Shown piece by piece: positions 32,941-33,802 of a stretch of 33,802 bases of DNA (position 1 is the stretch's first letter; each line of letters starts with the position of its first letter). Location: contig DBNW01000023.1 of assembly GCA_002299425.1 (NCBI GenBank), forward strand, positions 1 to 33,802, read 5' to 3'. The translations under genes and the position numbers were made by a program. Under the pieces are notes generated by a model, which was not told the DNA's origin, did not search any database, and saw only the letters and a list, made by a program, of their open reading frames with translations. This stretch comes from Methylococcaceae bacterium UBA662. GTDB lineage: Bacteria; Pseudomonadota; Gammaproteobacteria; Methylococcales; Methylomonadaceae.

Positions 32941-33292
32941 GGCGGCTCCCTTACGGTGTTTGATGGGGTGGGATGAATGGCTGGCAATGCCGGGTTGAAC
33001 GCCTTAGTTTATCCTGCTTTCATCGACCGGGTAGTGTGTAATCAAGCGTAGCGTGCAAATTTTTTCCGTTGCCCAAGCCGCAGCCGGGAGTGAAAATAAG
33101 GCTTTCTGCCGATGTTCTGGTTAAATTTTAATCTGCGGCGGCGTCATCGTCGCCTTGCTGGTTTTCGGGGACTAAGCCGTTTCACGCCGTTGCCAAAATT
33201 TTTAGTGGCTGTAGGGTAAGGCCGACTTAAACAGTCTTGCGTACCCTGGCGTGAGCGGCCAGGGTCTGTTAACGACAGGCTTGGCAATTGTC
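32941..33292. other. Intergenic region between purA and the NlpE-like gene
   Basis: About 350 bases without a gene. It contains a perfect eight-pair hairpin, ACCCTGGC-GTGAGCG-GCCAGGGT, at 33243-33265, just after the purA stop, and the GGGAG ribosome site of the NlpE-like gene next to its start. I saw no convincing promoter, small open frame or RNA gene. Confidence 0.5.
33243..33265. terminator. Hairpin after purA
   Basis: Eight perfect pairs with a seven-base loop, 28 bases after the purA stop on the minus strand. No T-run follows, so its role as a terminator is uncertain. Confidence 0.45.
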
Positions 33293-33802
33293 TTATGCGA
33301 AGGGGTTTTCTAAGACAATGGTATCGTCACGGTCAGGGCCGGTCGATAACAGGGTGACTTTAACGCCAACCAATTCTTCGATGCGTTTGATATAGGCCTT
33401 GGCGTTGTCTGGTAAGGCAGCAAAATCTGTTACGCCCGCAGTGGTGCCGCTCCAGCCAGGCATTTCTTCGATGATTGCCTGGCAGGCTGCGTATTGCTCT
33501 GCCCCTAAAGGTGCTGTTTCGGTAACGGTCCCGTGCAGGCGGTAAGCGGTGCAGAGACCGACTTTTTCCAAGCCATCTAGGACATCCAGTTTGGTTAGGC
33601 AAATGCCGCTTAGGCTGTTGAGCTTCGCTGATTTGCGCATGGCAACGGCATCAAACCAACCGGTGCGGCGTTTGCGCCCGGTGGTGGCGCCGAATTCTTG
33701 GCCTTTAACGCTCAAATGTTCGCCATTGGCATCGTGCAGTTCGCTAGGGAAGGGGCCGTTGCCGACTCGGGTAGAGTAAGCCTTGGTGATGCCCAGCACA
33801 TA
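33293..33802 (-). CDS. purA: Adenylosuccinate synthetase, C-terminal part (runs off the window)
   Basis: Joins aspartate to IMP, the first step from IMP to AMP. The visible 170 residues (YVLGITKAYSTRVGNGPFP onward) are the C-terminal part of a protein usually about 430 long. Seen here are the conserved STRVGNGPFPSEL, GATTGRKRRTGWFDAVA, the ICLTKLDVLDG nucleotide-specificity motif (TKLD) and the C-terminal LLSTGPDRDDTI. The 5' part lies beyond the right edge; the open frame continues to the last base, so the GTG near 33799 is an internal valine and not a start. Confidence 0.97.
   Translation of the reverse strand, partial: YVLGITKAYSTRVGNGPFPSELHDANGEHLSVKGQEFGATTGRKRRTGWFDAVAMRKSAKLNSLSGICLTKLDVLDGLEKVGLCTAYRLHGTVTETAPLGAEQYAACQAIIEEMPGWSGTTAGVTDFAALPDNAKAYIKRIEELVGVKVTLLSTGPDRDDTIVLENPFA

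Noticed and set aside
1..33802. tRNA, rRNA, CRISPR, IS element, prophage
   Set aside because: I scanned for T-loop motifs, regular direct repeats, transposase and phage proteins and saw none.

Overview
This window looks like chromosomal core sequence from a gammaproteobacterial methanotroph of the Methylococcales (type I) group. The evidence is the two subunits of the formyltransferase/hydrolase complex of tetrahydromethanopterin-linked C1 oxidation (fhcA, fhcB), a bacteriohemerythrin very like the methanotroph proteins, a MauG/CcpA-type dihaem cytochrome c peroxidase, and gammaproteobacterial gene orders (map-glnD, hslVU-DUF971-ubiE-ubiJ-ubiB, dapA-bamC). I cannot fix the genus by eye. I see no prophage, IS element, CRISPR array, tRNA or rRNA.

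Layout. 1-0.35 kb: bacteriohemerythrin (-), apparently cut short just before its fourth helix. 0.5-2.25 kb: birA-coaX (+), overlapping by 4 bp. 2.3-5.95 kb: a B12-dependent (class II) ribonucleotide reductase in two parts, nrdJa and nrdJb (+). It is preceded by a well-formed pair of NrdR boxes and interrupted by a small secreted-protein gene on the opposite strand. 5.95-7.85 kb: dihaem peroxidase and a DUF2490 outer-membrane-type protein (-). 7.9-11.3 kb: map-glnD (-). 11.4-16.8 kb: hslV-hslU-DUF971-ubiE-ubiJ-ubiB (+), combining a stress protease with ubiquinone synthesis. 16.9-22.6 kb: dapA-bamC-purL (+). 22.8-24.8 kb: an unknown membrane protein, ribA and an RMD1/DUF155 protein (+). 24.9-29.8 kb (-): fhcA, a PPK2-type polyphosphate kinase, fhcB and a DUF2231 membrane protein. 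30.1-30.8 kb: a TPR-like protein (+). 30.9-33.8 kb (-): truA, an L,D-transpeptidase, an NlpE-like envelope protein and the 3' part of purA, which runs off the right edge.

How the genes fit together. Most are housekeeping: cofactor synthesis (biotinylation, CoA, riboflavin, ubiquinone), nucleotide synthesis (purL, purA, nrdJ), nitrogen signalling (glnD), envelope assembly (dapA, bamC, L,D-transpeptidase, nlpE-like). The methanotroph-specific part is fhcA/fhcB. FhcA keeps its amidohydrolase metal ligands, while FhcB has lost the cysteines expected for an iron-sulfur cluster and the metal-binding cysteine. That matches a hydrolase complex rather than a true formylmethanofuran dehydrogenase. The most interesting points are the NrdR-box pair with the split and interrupted nrdJ, the ppk2 gene between fhcB and fhcA, the terminator/attenuator-like RNA structure upstream of the membrane protein-ribA pair, and a short BamC with one folded domain. 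I found no convincing wholly new multi-gene system.
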